From DATJFQ01 sp035492775 (lineage in GTDB: Bacteria; Acidobacteriota; Vicinamibacteria; Vicinamibacterales; 2-12-FULL-66-21), in NCBI GenBank assembly GCA_035492775.1, contig DATJIW010000074.1, forward strand, positions 60,832 through 124,831: 64,000 nucleotides of DNA, given 5' to 3'. The notes under the pieces are model-generated. The model ran no database searches. It was not told the DNA's origin and was given only the letters and a program-made list of their open reading frames with translations. Both the position numbers and the translations under genes were made by a program. Below are positions 40,158 to 52,364 of the stretch, piece by piece. The stretch's first letter is position 1. Every line of letters starts with the position of its first letter.

Positions 40158-40570
40158 TGCGCAGTGCTCGGTGCTCCGTGCGCGATGCTCCGTGCTGGGT
40201 GCTCCGTGCCTCGGTGCGCGGTGCTCCGTGCTCGGAGCTCCGTGCTCGGTGCTGGGTGCTCTGTGCGGGTGGGGGTGCCGGGTGTCGGCCGCCGGGTGGC
40301 GGGCCGGGAGGCGCGGGGCCGGCAGGCGCGGGGCGGGGAGGCGCGGGGCCGGCAGGCGCGGGGCGGGGACGCGGGAGGCCCGGGGCGGGGAGGCGGGACG
40401 CTGCACGGCGCACCAGGCACTGCGCACCAACCACGGCGCACCTGGCACGGCGCACTCAGCGCGAGCACTGTGCACGCGCATGAGCACCGAGCACCAGCAC
40501 TACGCACCCGGCACCGAGCACCGAGCACCCCGCACGGAGCACCGCGCACGGAGCACCGAGCACTTGCGAT
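40158..40570. repeat. Large inverted element of degenerate 7-nt repeats
   Basis: The left arm (about 40158-40270) is a head-to-tail run of GTGCTCG, GTGCTCC, GTGCGCG and GTGCTGG heptamers. The centre (about 40271-40395) is G-rich, with a roughly 30-nt direct repeat starting GGCGCGGGGCCGGCAGGCGC. The right arm (about 40400-40570) is the inverse, GCACCGA, GCACGGA, GCACCGC, GCACTGC. In RNA or single-stranded DNA it could fold into one long imperfect hairpin. It ends 5 nt from the 3' end of tRNA-Leu. It is not a CRISPR: there are no spacers or 20-40 nt repeats. Short open frames through it (repeating VLGARCS-type peptides) are by-products of the 7-nt period. Confidence 0.85.
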
Positions 40571-40575
40571 CGGAA

Positions 40576-40659
40576 TGCGAAAGGGGGGAGTCGAACCCCC
40601 ACGGCCTTCCGGCCACTGGATCCTAAGTCCAGCGCGTCTGCCAGTTCCGCCACTTTCGC
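40576..40659 (-). tRNA. tRNA-Leu (anticodon UAG)
   Basis: This 84-nt tRNA is read on the complement. The acceptor stem GCGAAAG/CUUUCGC has discriminator A at 40576. The anticodon stem CUGGA/UCCAG encloses loop CUUAGGA with anticodon UAG (Leu, CUA/G). It has the long variable arm expected of tRNA-Leu (GGCCGGAAGGCC-type) and a T arm GGGGGUUCGACUCCCCC. CCA is not encoded. No other tRNA is adjacent; the repeat element begins directly behind its 3' end. Confidence 0.97.
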
Positions 40660-40887
40660 GTGTGTCTACCGGGAAACGCCGGTTCCATAGTACCATCGGG
40701 TGTTCTGCGGCTTGCCTGGATGCCATCCGGGGGAACATCGTCGATTCCCGCGGACGGGTCAGCGGACGATTCGTAGTAATTCCGTGAAGATCCGAGGCCG
40801 ATTCCGGGCCCGACCTGCCGATACTGAGGTCATTGTCCGGGGCCTCAAACACGATCGACACCGCGCAGGGGGCGATCGAGCCGCGAG

Positions 40888-40936
40888 GCGAACGAAGCGG
40901 GGCGCAAGGGTCCCGCGAGTGAGCGAGCAGGGGGTC
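40888..40936 (+). repeat. Leader-associated dispersed repeat, copy B
   Basis: This is a roughly 50-nt stretch in the tig leader, 62 nt before the ATG. Shared blocks with 2067-2118 (minus strand), in the same order, are GCGAACG, GCGGGG, AAGGG, CGCGAG, GAGCG and GCAGGGGG. It is followed by a TCCGG/CCGGA hairpin. Both copies are in sense orientation to the gene that follows. Confidence 0.6.
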
Positions 40937-40997
40937 CGGGGGAGCGCCGTGAGCCCGCCGGATGCTTGCGAACGAGCGATATTCCCCCGGACAAAGA

Positions 40998-42320
40998 ATG
41001 AAAACAGAGTTCATTGACGTGAGCGACACCAGAAAGAACCTGGTCGTCGAAATCGACAGCAGCGTGGTCGACGCGGAGATCGACAAGGTCTCGCGCGACT
41101 ACAGCAAGGCGGCGCGTATTCCGGGTTTCCGTCCCGGCAAGGTGCCCACGAAGATCGTGCGCCAGCGCTTCCGCGATCAGATTCTGCATGACGTGGCGCA
41201 CGGCCTCATCCCCCGCGCGGTCGACGAGGCGCTGCGCGAGAAGGGCGTCGAGCCGGTGGAAGCGCCCGACATCAAGGACGTCGTCGTCGAGGAAGGACAG
41301 CCGCTCAAGTTCACGGCGACGTTCGATACCGTCCCGCCGATCGATCCCGGCGACTACGGCTCGATTCAGGTGCGCCGCGCGCCTGTCGTCGTGACGGACG
41401 CCGCGGTCGAGGAAGCGTTGTCGCGGCTGCGCGAACGGTCGGCGCGCTACGAGCCGGTCGACGATCGCGGTACGGAGGTCGGCGATTCGGTGCTCCTGGA
41501 TCTCGTACGGACCGCGCAGAAGACCGGCGACGAGGGCGCGGAAGCGTCCGACACCGCGGATAACCAGGAAGCGGCCTCTGACCGACACGATAACGTGACC
41601 GTGGACATAGGCGCGCCGGCAAATCCCCCTGGATTCGACGAGCAGCTGGCCGGACTGACCGCCGGCGCAGCGAAGTCGTTCGACATCACGTATCCCGCCG
41701 AGTACACGATCGGCGAGCTCGCGGGCAAGACGGTCCGCTACGACGTCACCGTGAAGGCGGTCCGCAAGCGGGTCGTTCCGGATGCCGACGACGAATTCGC
41801 GAAGGACGTGGGAGACTTCGACTCGCTGGCGGCGCTGAAGCAGCGCATCCGCGAGGATCTCGAGCACGAAGCCGGGCACGAGGCCGAACGCGCCGTCCGC
41901 GCCGAGCTCATGGAGCAGCTGGCGCGCCGTGTGTCGTTCGACGTCCCGCAGGCGCTCCTCGAGCGCGAAATCGATCGGCGCGTCGAGGAGTTCGTGCGAC
42001 GTCTCATCGATCAGCAGATCGATCCGATGAAGACGAACATCAACTGGGAGGAATTCCGGGAGAAGCAGCGCGAGGCCGCGGCGGAAGCCGTGCGCGGCGC
42101 GCTGGTGCTCGACGAGGTCTCGCGGCGCGAACGCATCGGGGTCTCGAACGACGAGGTGGATGCCGAGGTCGCCCGATATGCCGAACGCACCGGGCGCACG
42201 CCGGCAGCGGTCAGGGCGCGGCTGGAGAAGGAGGGGGGCATCGGACGGTTGTACTCGGGCCTGCGGCGGGAGCGGACAATTGATTTCCTGCTGTCGCGTG
42301 CTACAATCGTTCAAACGTAA
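40998..42320 (+). CDS. tig: Trigger factor
   Basis: This 440-residue ribosome-associated chaperone and prolyl isomerase meets nascent chains at the exit tunnel. The ribosome-binding signature is present in the N-terminal domain as GFRPGKVPTKIV (about residues 43-54). The FKBP-type PPIase domain follows (about 150-245: VGDSVLLDLV ... FDITYPAEYTIGELAGKTVRYDVTV), with a longer acidic loop than usual (TGDEGAEASDTADNQEAA). The C-terminal helical arm ends IDFLLSRATIV. The ATG at 40998 gives MKTEFIDVSDTRKNL, matching family starts; a 12-residue upstream reading exists. It opens the conserved tig-clpP-clpX-lon run. Its leader holds a repeat element shared with a kinase gene. Confidence 0.96.
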   Translation: MKTEFIDVSDTRKNLVVEIDSSVVDAEIDKVSRDYSKAARIPGFRPGKVPTKIVRQRFRDQILHDVAHGLIPRAVDEALREKGVEPVEAPDIKDVVVEEGQPLKFTATFDTVPPIDPGDYGSIQVRRAPVVVTDAAVEEALSRLRERSARYEPVDDRGTEVGDSVLLDLVRTAQKTGDEGAEASDTADNQEAASDRHDNVTVDIGAPANPPGFDEQLAGLTAGAAKSFDITYPAEYTIGELAGKTVRYDVTVKAVRKRVVPDADDEFAKDVGDFDSLAALKQRIREDLEHEAGHEAERAVRAELMEQLARRVSFDVPQALLEREIDRRVEEFVRRLIDQQIDPMKTNINWEEFREKQREAAAEAVRGALVLDEVSRRERIGVSNDEVDAEVARYAERTGRTPAAVRARLEKEGGIGRLYSGLRRERTIDFLLSRATIVQT

Positions 42321-42389
42321 GGCAGACCTCCTGAGCCTCCCCACAACAATCTGAGAACCGATTTTCGTTCCGGCGGACGCATTCTTCGC

Positions 42390-42995
42390 ATGGCTCATTC
42401 TTCCTATTCGCAGCTGATTCCGATGGTGGTCGAGCAGACCAACCGCGGCGAGCGGGCGTACGACATTTTTTCGCGCCTGCTCAAGGACAGCATCATCTTC
42501 ATCGGGACCCCGATCGACGACAATATCGCCAACCTCGTCATCGCCCAGATGCTCTTCCTGGAGGCGGAAGACCCCGATCGGGACATCCTGCTCTACATCA
42601 ACAGCCCGGGCGGTGTCGTCACGGCCGGGATGGCGATTTACGACACGATGCAGTTCATCAAACCGGACGTTCAGACGTACTGCATCGGCCAGGCGGCATC
42701 GGTGGCGGCGGTCCTGCTGGCGGCGGGGGCGAAAGGCAAGCGATTCTCTCTCCCCAATTCGCGCATTCTCATCCACCAGCCGTGGGTCCAGGGCCTCGGC
42801 GGGCAGACGACCGACATCGACATCCACGCCCGCGAGCTGCTGCGGACCCGCGAGCGCCTCAACCAGATTCTCGCGCAGCACACCGGCCAGCCCCTCAAAC
42901 GCATCCAGGACGATACCGAACGGGACTACATCATGGGTGCCGAGCAGGGGAAGGAATACGGTATTATTGACGACGTCATCCGCAAACGGGCCTGA
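42390..42995 (+). CDS. clpP: ATP-dependent Clp protease proteolytic subunit
   Basis: This 201-residue serine protease assembles into the tetradecameric ClpP barrel. The catalytic triad is readable: Ser in CIGQAASVAAVLL, His in RILIHQPW and Asp in IQDDTERDY. The N-terminal region starts SYSQLIPMVVEQTNRGERAYDIFSRLL, the usual mature end, with little or no propeptide. It pairs with ClpX, whose gene starts 5 nt downstream, and lies 69 bp behind tig, so all three are probably one transcript. The ATG at 42390 is the only plausible start; its ribosome-binding site is weak. Confidence 0.97.
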   Translation: MAHSSYSQLIPMVVEQTNRGERAYDIFSRLLKDSIIFIGTPIDDNIANLVIAQMLFLEAEDPDRDILLYINSPGGVVTAGMAIYDTMQFIKPDVQTYCIGQAASVAAVLLAAGAKGKRFSLPNSRILIHQPWVQGLGGQTTDIDIHARELLRTRERLNQILAQHTGQPLKRIQDDTERDYIMGAEQGKEYGIIDDVIRKRA

Positions 42996-43000
42996 CCCAC

Positions 43001-44251
<1,251 letters not shown>

Positions 44252-44255
44252 TTTC

Positions 44256-44317
44256 AGTTACCGGTTTCCGGGTCCCGGCCGGCTCTCTGTCGCGACCGGG
44301 AACCGGAGATGGTAACT
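44256..44317 (+). repeat. Imperfect hairpin between clpX and lon
   Basis: The left arm from 44256 reads AGTTACCGGTTTCCGG then GTCCCGG; the right arm ending at 44317 reads CCGGGAACCGGAG then ATGGTAACT. They are imperfect reverse complements over about 22 bp with a short loop. The left arm is built of heptamers (GTTACCG, GTTTCCG, GGTCCCG). The stem includes the only GGAG before lon, so it may influence lon translation. Confidence 0.6.
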
Positions 44318-44325
44318 CTCTCAAC

Positions 44326-46703
<2,378 letters not shown>

Positions 46704-46707
<4 letters not shown>

Positions 46708-47312
46708 AGATCCTCGACGCGCAGTTCGTCACGAGCGCCGCGGACGCCGACGCGATCCCGAAAGACGGTTTCGCGCACGTCGCGTTCGTCGGCCGCTCGA
46801 ACGTCGGCAAGTCGTCGCTCATCAACGCGCTGACGCGCGCGAAGCTCGCGCGGACGAGTGCGGCGCCGGGCAAGACCCGCCTGGCGAACCTGTATCGGAT
46901 CGCCGCGGAAGGCGGTCCTGGCGGTCCCGGCCGGTGGACGGTATATTTCGCCGATCTGCCCGGCTACGGCTACGCCAGGGGCGGCGCGGAGTCCGTCGAT
47001 GAACTCGCGCGGGTGGCGCAATCGTATTTCGCCGGCGCGGCGCGCATCGCGCTCGTCGTCCACGTCGTGGACGCGCGGCATCCGGGGCTCGACGCGGACG
47101 TCAACGCGGCCGGCTGGCTTCAGTCGATCGGCGCGGACCGTGCCGTCGTGGCGAACAAAGTCGACAAGCTGTCGCGCGCGGAGCGCGCGAAGAACCTCAG
47201 GGAACTCGAACGTAGACATGGCATGGCCGCCGTGCCGGTTTCGGCAGCGGACGGCGAAGGACTGGATGATCTGTGGGCACTGATAGCAAAACTGACCAGG
47301 CAACAGCCGTAG
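46704..47312 (+). CDS. engB: Ribosome biogenesis GTPase EngB/YsxC, apparent CTG start
   Basis: This 202-residue small GTPase acts in 50S subunit assembly. G1 GRSNVGKSS, G2 region (SAAPGKTRLANLYR), G3 DLPGYGYA and G4 NKVDKL are all present, and the end is WALIAKLTRQQP. In this frame there is no ATG, GTG or TTG before the family's conserved N-terminus. The frame instead offers CTG at 46704, giving (M)KILDAQFVTSAADADAIP, exactly where the family begins, and it overlaps the lon stop as CTGA. Translation by coupling to lon is the likely explanation. The first ATG in frame (47013) is past the G motifs. The 3' end overlaps rho by 40 nt. Confidence 0.88.
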
Positions 47313-48598
47313 CGGCGGGCGCTCCGCCGGCACCGGCCAGCGCGCCGAACATCGATCTGGCAACGCTGAAGGAAATGAGCGTGCAGGAGCTGACGAAGCT
47401 CGCCAAGCAGCTCGACGTCCCCGGCGCGACCGGGATGCGGAAGCAGGAGCTGCTCTTCCAGATCCTGCGCGGCCGCGCGGAGAAGAGCGGCAACCTCTTC
47501 TCCGAAGGCGTCCTCGAAACGCTGCCGGACGGCTTCGGCTTCCTCCGCGCGCCGAACTACAACTACCTGCCCGGCCCCGACGACATCTACGTCTCCCCCT
47601 CCCAGATTCGAAAGTTCGATCTGCAGACCGGCGACACGGTCAGCGGCCAGATCCGCCAGCCGAAGGAAGGTGAACGCTACTTCGCGCTCATCAAGGTCGA
47701 GGCGGTCAACTTCGAGCCGCCGGATCGCATCCGCGACCGCATCTTCTTCGAGAACCTGACGCCGCTCTATCCGGAGGAGCGCCTCCGTCTCGAGACGGCC
47801 GGCGACAACCTGTCCGCGCGCGTCATGGACCTCATGGTGCCGATCGGCAAGGGGCAGCGCGGGCTGATCGTCGCGCCGCCGCGGACCGGCAAGACGATGC
47901 TGCTGCAGAACATCGCGAACAGCATCACGGCCAATCACCCCGAGGTCTACCTCATCGTCCTGCTCATCGACGAACGGCCGGAGGAAGTGACGGACATGCA
48001 GCGGTCGGTGAAAGGTGAAGTGATCTCGTCCACGTTCGACGAACCGGCGCAGCGCCACGTGCAGGTGGCCGAAATGGTGATCGAGAAGGCGAAGCGTCTC
48101 GTCGAGCACAAGAAGGACGTCGTCATCCTGCTCGACTCGATCACGCGGCTCGCGCGCGCGTACAACACGATCGTCCCGGCGTCGGGCAAGGTTCTGTCGG
48201 GCGGCGTCGACAGCAACGCGCTCCAGCGCCCGAAACGCTTCTTCGGGGCGGCGCGGAACATCGAGGAAGGCGGGTCGCTCACGATCATCGCGACCGCGCT
48301 CGTCGACACCGGCTCGCGCATGGACGAAGTGATCTTCGAAGAGTTCAAGGGCACCGGCAACCTCGAGATTCACCTCGATCGCAAGCTCGCCGACCGTCGC
48401 GTCTTCCCCGCCATCGACATCCAGAAGAGCGGCACGCGCAAGGAGGAACTCCTCATCCAGAAGGAAGACCTCAATCGCGTGTGGGTGCTGCGCAAGGTGT
48501 TGAACCCGCTGTCGCCGCAGGAAGGCATGGAGCTCCTGCTCTCCAAGATGGCGAAGACGAAGAACAACGGCGAGTTCCTGGGCAGCATGAGCAAGTAG
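47273..48598 (+). CDS. rho: Transcription termination factor Rho
   Basis: This 441-residue hexameric RNA helicase ends transcription at rut-dependent sites. The N-terminal Rho-N helical region (about 30-75: LKEMSVQELTKLAKQLDVPG) precedes the cold-shock-like RNA-binding domain (ETLPDGFGFLRAPNYNYLPGPDDIYVSPSQIRKF). Walker A is VAPPRTGKTMLLQ, then LIVLLIDERPEEVTDM (Walker B region), and the Q/R-loop DSITRLARAYN and NIEEGGSLTIIATALVDTGS follow. The start is GTG at 47273, inside the end of engB, suggesting coupling. A perfect rho-independent terminator lies 40 nt after its stop, closing the housekeeping run. Confidence 0.97.
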   Translation: MGTDSKTDQATAVAAGAPPAPASAPNIDLATLKEMSVQELTKLAKQLDVPGATGMRKQELLFQILRGRAEKSGNLFSEGVLETLPDGFGFLRAPNYNYLPGPDDIYVSPSQIRKFDLQTGDTVSGQIRQPKEGERYFALIKVEAVNFEPPDRIRDRIFFENLTPLYPEERLRLETAGDNLSARVMDLMVPIGKGQRGLIVAPPRTGKTMLLQNIANSITANHPEVYLIVLLIDERPEEVTDMQRSVKGEVISSTFDEPAQRHVQVAEMVIEKAKRLVEHKKDVVILLDSITRLARAYNTIVPASGKVLSGGVDSNALQRPKRFFGAARNIEEGGSLTIIATALVDTGSRMDEVIFEEFKGTGNLEIHLDRKLADRRVFPAIDIQKSGTRKEELLIQKEDLNRVWVLRKVLNPLSPQEGMELLLSKMAKTKNNGEFLGSMSK

Positions 48599-48637
48599 CC
48601 GACTTCCTCGAGCCGCCAGCTGTCAGCCGTTTCTTTC

Positions 48638-48667
48638 GAGGCGGCCCTCACGGGCCGCCTCTTTTTT
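48638..48667 (+). terminator. Rho-independent terminator after rho
   Basis: GAGGCGGCCC (48638-48647), a TCAC loop, then GGGCCGCCTC (48652-48661) form a perfect 10-bp stem followed by TTTTTTC. It lies 40 nt behind the rho stop and also just before the 3' end of the convergent permease gene at 48690. Confidence 0.95.
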
Positions 48668-48689
48668 CGCGTGGCTGACCGAAGGCGGC

Positions 48690-51326
48690 TCAGTCGGCTC
48701 GCAGTGCGTTGACCACGTCCAGCTTCAGGACCTGTCTCGCGGGTACGTAGGCCGCGGCGAGCGCGGCGAGCATCAGGATCCCGGCCGCCAATCCAAGCGA
48801 CACCGGGTCGCGCGGGCTGACCCCAAACAACAGGCCGCGAAGCAGCGGCGCGACGGCGCAGGCCATGAGCGTCCCGGCGGCAGTACTGATCGCGGCAAAG
48901 CCGGCGGTTCGCATCACGTGCTCTCTCAGCACACTGGCTGCAGTGGCACCGAGCGCAAGCCGGATGCCCATCGTCTTCACGGATTGCGCGACCGACTGCG
49001 CCACGACGCCGTACACGCCGACAAGCGTGAGCAGCAGCGCCGCAACAGCGAACACGCCGAGCACGAGAGCGTTGAATCGTCGCCCGGCGACTGAGCCCGC
49101 GACGAGATCGTCTGCCGTGCGGACCTCTGACAACGGCAGCTCCGGATCGAGTGTCGCGATGGCCTCACGTGCAAGCGGGACCAGGGAACGGGGATCGCCG
49201 CGGCCGCGCAGCACGAGGGCGAGCGTCGGCGAAGGCAGCTGCGCCTCCGGAATGTACAGATGCGGCTCGGCGTCCCTGTCGAGCGCCGTCTGCCGGACGC
49301 TGCCGACGACGCCGACAATCGCCCGCCAGGACGTTTCGTTCGACAGCCGGATGCGTCGCCCGACGGGATCCTCGCCGGCAAAGAACCGCGCCGACAGCGC
49401 CTCGTCCACCACCGCCACCGCCGGTGAGTCGCGGGTGTCGGACGCAGCGAGTGCGCGGCCGCGGCGCAGCGGTATGCCCATCGCGGCGAAGTAGTCGCCT
49501 GCCGTCCATCGCAAATACGCACGGTCGGGGGCCGTGCTGTCGGGGGCCCGGCCTTCCACGCTCACGCCGAAGCGCATCAGCCCGTCCTGGCCGGAAAGCG
49601 GAAGCGGACCTCCGGCGCCGGCAATCTCCACGCCGGGCAGCGTCCGCAATGACTCGATCGCGCGGTCGAAAAATCGAGCCCGCGAGTCGCGTGGGTACCG
49701 TGAACCGGGCAGGGAGACGGTGGCGAGAAGGGTGTGGCGGCTGTCGAAACCTGCGTCGACCGACGTCAGCTTCTCAAAAGTGCGAACCAGCAGGAGGCCG
49801 CCGGCGAGCAGCACGGTCGACGCGGCAATCTGCGCACCGACGACGATGCGCCGCACCCGGATGTTCCCGAGGGTCACGCGGCCGCCAGCAGCAATCGTCG
49901 TCGTGCCAAATCGAACGACCCCGCTCAATACTGTCGTGAGGCCCGCGAGCGCGGCGGCCACGCCGGAAACTGCGGCCAGCATCACGACCGCGCGCGCGTC
50001 CACCACGGTGCGGTCGAGCAGCGGAATGCCAATCGCGTGCGAGCTCCGAATCGTCGAGCAGGCGATGATCGTTACCAGCAGACCGGCGGCGCCGCCGAAT
50101 GTCGCGAACGCCGCGCTTTCAACGATCTGTTGGCGCACGAGCCGGCCGCGCGCGGCGCCGATGGCGGTCCGCACCGCGAATTCGCGCTGGCGCGCCACGC
50201 CTCTCGCCATCATGAGACCAGCGACATTGGCACAGGCAATGAGCAGCAGTGCGGCGACCGCTGCGAGCACGACCAGCAGCGATGTGCGACTGCCTCCGGC
50301 GATGCTTTCATGCAGCGGAAGGACAGTCACGCCCCAGCCGCGATTCGTCTGGGGGAACTCCTGCTGCAGGCGCCCCGCCGCCGCCGCAAGATCGGCAGCG
50401 GCAGTCCGCTCCGAGACGCCCTCTCGAAGGCGCCCGAGCACCCCGAGAAAACGCGCCGAGCGAGGCTGGTTGCGCCAGACAAGCGGCAGCGGACGCCACA
50501 GCCGTGTCTCCGCGGTGGGGAAGGCAAACCGCTCTGGCATCACGCCAATCACGGTGGACGACTCACCGTCAATCTGCAGCGGCCGGCCGAGGATCGCCGG
50601 GTCGGACGCAAAACGCTCGCGCCACAGGCCTTCGCTGATGACGACGACGTCCTCGGTCGTCCGCCGGGCCTCCGCGGCCGTGAACCAGCGGCCCAAGAGC
50701 GGCTGCACGCCAAGCAGCACCGCGGCGTTCGCAGTGACTGCTGCCCCCTTGAACGAGACGGCGCCGCCCGCCCCGCCGACGGCGGTGTCCTCTGGCGCGA
50801 AAGCGAGCATGTCTTCGAAGGTCCGCGCCTGCTCGCGCCAATCGAAGTAATCCGGCGGGGAAACGTCGTTCCTCGGAATGCCGCGCGGGTTTGCGGACCA
50901 GATGCGGACGAGCGCGCCAGGATCGCGATACGGCAGCGGGCGCAGCAGCACCGCGTCGATCGTGGCGAAGACCGTGGCAGTCGCGCCGATGCCAAGTGCC
51001 AGCGTCGCGATCGCCGCGATGGCGAAAGTCTTGTGGCGAGTCAGAACGCGTAACGCAAATCGGAAGTCGGCGACGGCGTCGGCCGCCCACCGCCGCACCA
51101 CGTCGATCGTCGCCGCCGCTGCGTTGCCGGCACGCCTTCGGCGCCGCATTCCGAGCGCGGGTCGAATGGATCCGATGATCTGACGTACGTACCAGAGGCG
51201 AGACGCCAATGGACCACGTTGATTCCGGATGTGCGCGTCGTATTCGGCCTGGAGGTCAGAGAGGATCTCGGCGCGGACGTCCGGCGGAAGCAGGCACCCG
51301 AGAAGAAGTCGAGCCAGCAGCATCAT
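48690..51326 (-). CDS. FtsX/MacB-type orphan ABC permease with PadR-linked N-terminal domain
   Basis: This 878-residue membrane protein has a roughly 80-residue cytoplasmic prefix (LLPPDVRAEILSDLQAEYDAHI), the kind found in permeases encoded behind padR genes. TM1 follows (KTFAIAAIATLALGIGATATVF), then a MacB-like periplasmic domain, the three-helix block (LLVVLAAVAALLLIACANVAGLMMARGVARQREFAVRTAIGAARG), and a second half ending LVGVYGVVAQSVAQSVKTMGIRLALGATAAS. No ATPase is encoded alongside. The ATG at 51326 overlaps the padR stop as ATGA, so both are translated from one mRNA and PadR presumably controls the pair. It is a paralogue of the permeases at 32950 and 53655. Confidence 0.9.
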   Translation of the reverse strand: MMLLARLLLGCLLPPDVRAEILSDLQAEYDAHIRNQRGPLASRLWYVRQIIGSIRPALGMRRRRRAGNAAAATIDVVRRWAADAVADFRFALRVLTRHKTFAIAAIATLALGIGATATVFATIDAVLLRPLPYRDPGALVRIWSANPRGIPRNDVSPPDYFDWREQARTFEDMLAFAPEDTAVGGAGGAVSFKGAAVTANAAVLLGVQPLLGRWFTAAEARRTTEDVVVISEGLWRERFASDPAILGRPLQIDGESSTVIGVMPERFAFPTAETRLWRPLPLVWRNQPRSARFLGVLGRLREGVSERTAAADLAAAAGRLQQEFPQTNRGWGVTVLPLHESIAGGSRTSLLVVLAAVAALLLIACANVAGLMMARGVARQREFAVRTAIGAARGRLVRQQIVESAAFATFGGAAGLLVTIIACSTIRSSHAIGIPLLDRTVVDARAVVMLAAVSGVAAALAGLTTVLSGVVRFGTTTIAAGGRVTLGNIRVRRIVVGAQIAASTVLLAGGLLLVRTFEKLTSVDAGFDSRHTLLATVSLPGSRYPRDSRARFFDRAIESLRTLPGVEIAGAGGPLPLSGQDGLMRFGVSVEGRAPDSTAPDRAYLRWTAGDYFAAMGIPLRRGRALAASDTRDSPAVAVVDEALSARFFAGEDPVGRRIRLSNETSWRAIVGVVGSVRQTALDRDAEPHLYIPEAQLPSPTLALVLRGRGDPRSLVPLAREAIATLDPELPLSEVRTADDLVAGSVAGRRFNALVLGVFAVAALLLTLVGVYGVVAQSVAQSVKTMGIRLALGATAASVLREHVMRTAGFAAISTAAGTLMACAVAPLLRGLLFGVSPRDPVSLGLAAGILMLAALAAAYVPARQVLKLDVVNALRAD

Positions 51327-51664
51327 GACGGACGGCCGCCGCGATTCAGCTTCAAGCCGCGCCAGAGACTGTCGCGTACCGCCGCCGTCTCCTGCAGTGC
51401 GCGCCTTCCTGCCTGGGTAATCGAGAAGAACCGCCGCGGACGGCCGTCGCGTCCGTCATCGGGTGGCGGCTCGGCCAGACGGACAAGACCCTTGTCCTCG
51501 AGCCGTTCGAGCGAGGCATAGACGGCGCCAATGGCAACCTTACGGCCTGATTGACCCTCGATCTCGCGTCGGATCCGCATGCCGTACGCCTCCGGCTCGC
51601 AGCGCACGACCGCCAGGAGCACGACCTCCTCCAGGTCACCCAGGTAAGAGCCTTTCGTTCGCAT
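51323..51664 (-). CDS. PadR-family transcriptional regulator (paired with permease)
   Basis: This 113-residue winged-helix repressor has helices LEEVVLLAVVRCEPEAYGMRIRREIEGQ, recognition-helix region VAIGAVYASLERLEDKGLVRL and wing RPRRFFSITQAGRRALQET. The C-terminal helix is short. It is encoded directly before the orphan permease (ATGA overlap at 51323-51326). An A/T-rich site with TTTTTC/GAAAAA arms at 51666-51686 lies just in front of its ATG and is the obvious autoregulatory operator candidate. Ligand unknown. Confidence 0.92.
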   Translation of the reverse strand: MRTKGSYLGDLEEVVLLAVVRCEPEAYGMRIRREIEGQSGRKVAIGAVYASLERLEDKGLVRLAEPPPDDGRDGRPRRFFSITQAGRRALQETAAVRDSLWRGLKLNRGGRPS

Positions 51665-51665
51665 C

Positions 51666-51686
51666 TTTTTCTATAATAACGAAAAA
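51666..51686. promoter_or_regulatory. A/T-rich inverted repeat before padR
   Basis: TTTTTC (51666-51671) and GAAAAA (51681-51686) are perfect reverse complements around TATAATAAC. The site lies 1 nt upstream of the padR ATG (read on the minus strand) in a markedly A/T-rich pocket. It is a candidate autoregulatory operator and may include the promoter -10 region. Confidence 0.5.
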
Positions 51687-51730
51687 CATGTCGAAATGGT
51701 TCACTCGTGAGCCGATTCGTTCGGCGGCCG

Positions 51731-52336
51731 CTACAAGCCGGACGGAAACGTGTAGACGGGTGGGGCTACGACCGGCTCGCCAACCTCGATCGTAATCTGC
51801 TCGTGCGCCGTCAGGACGATGGCCCTGAGATCTCCTGCGTACGGGCGGCCGTCGATGAACGCATGCACCGGCCCCTGAAGTCCCGCCACGTCCTTCCTGC
51901 CGAGACCGCGGCCCCAGATATCGAAAAACTCCCCGAGAGTGTAGGGACGCGCGTCGGGCGATTCGACGTGGATGATGCCGGTTGCGTCATGCGTGTGCAG
52001 CCAATAGAGCGCCGCACCACCGGCGAATCCGTTCTGGATGCGCAGCGGCTTGACGATGCCGATGCCGAGGGGCACCGCAATCTGCTCGCCGCGATAGAAC
52101 AGGGACAAATGCGCGTGAATATGGACCGCGAGCATCTCCTGCGAGAGACCCTCAATGCCGTCCACCGGCTGCCCGTTCCCGCCGACGGGCGTGTCGCCGG
52201 GTGGAAAGAACGTTTTGCCGACCTCGGTCGCCTGCACGAGGGCGATGGCGCCCGGTTGCGCGGCGGCTGACACGACCGCCCCGAGAGTGGCCGCGACGAC
52301 CGCGGGGATGAAGCGGCGGAATGAAACGGCGCGCAC
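51731..52336 (-). CDS. Secreted His-rich protein of unknown function
   Basis: This 201-residue exported protein has signal peptide RRFIPAVVAATLGAVVSAAAQ after a GTG start at 52336. The mature part holds conserved His clusters: MLAVHIHAHLSLFYRGEQ, LYWLHTHDATGIIHVESP, then LGEFFDIWGRGL and VHAFIDGRPY, and a final LTAHEQITIEVG. The HxHxH and HTHD motifs suggest metal binding (copper, iron or zinc), but no enzyme family is recognised; comparable proteins are annotated only as hypothetical. It is divergent from the methyltransferase gene, whose start lies 28 bp away. The open frame upstream of the GTG lacks signal-peptide features. Confidence 0.65.
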   Translation of the reverse strand: MRAVSFRRFIPAVVAATLGAVVSAAAQPGAIALVQATEVGKTFFPPGDTPVGGNGQPVDGIEGLSQEMLAVHIHAHLSLFYRGEQIAVPLGIGIVKPLRIQNGFAGGAALYWLHTHDATGIIHVESPDARPYTLGEFFDIWGRGLGRKDVAGLQGPVHAFIDGRPYAGDLRAIVLTAHEQITIEVGEPVVAPPVYTFPSGL

Positions 52337-52364
52337 GCAAACAGCATATCCGGAGTTGCGGCAC

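Noticed and set aside
40158..40570. CRISPR array or protein-coding repeats (VLGARCS-type peptides)
   Set aside because: Units are 7 nt, degenerate, without spacers, and inverted between the two halves. Since 7 is not a multiple of 3, the frames shift continuously, so peptides are by-products.
40845..42881. 678-residue minus-strand frame opposite tig and clpP
   Set aside because: It spans two well-supported genes and their leader on the other strand and has low-complexity, Arg-rich composition.
48601..48637. CAGCTGTCAGC-type sequence after rho, similar to one near 36470, as a repeat family
   Set aside because: Only an 11-nt match at two places, too short to claim a repeat.
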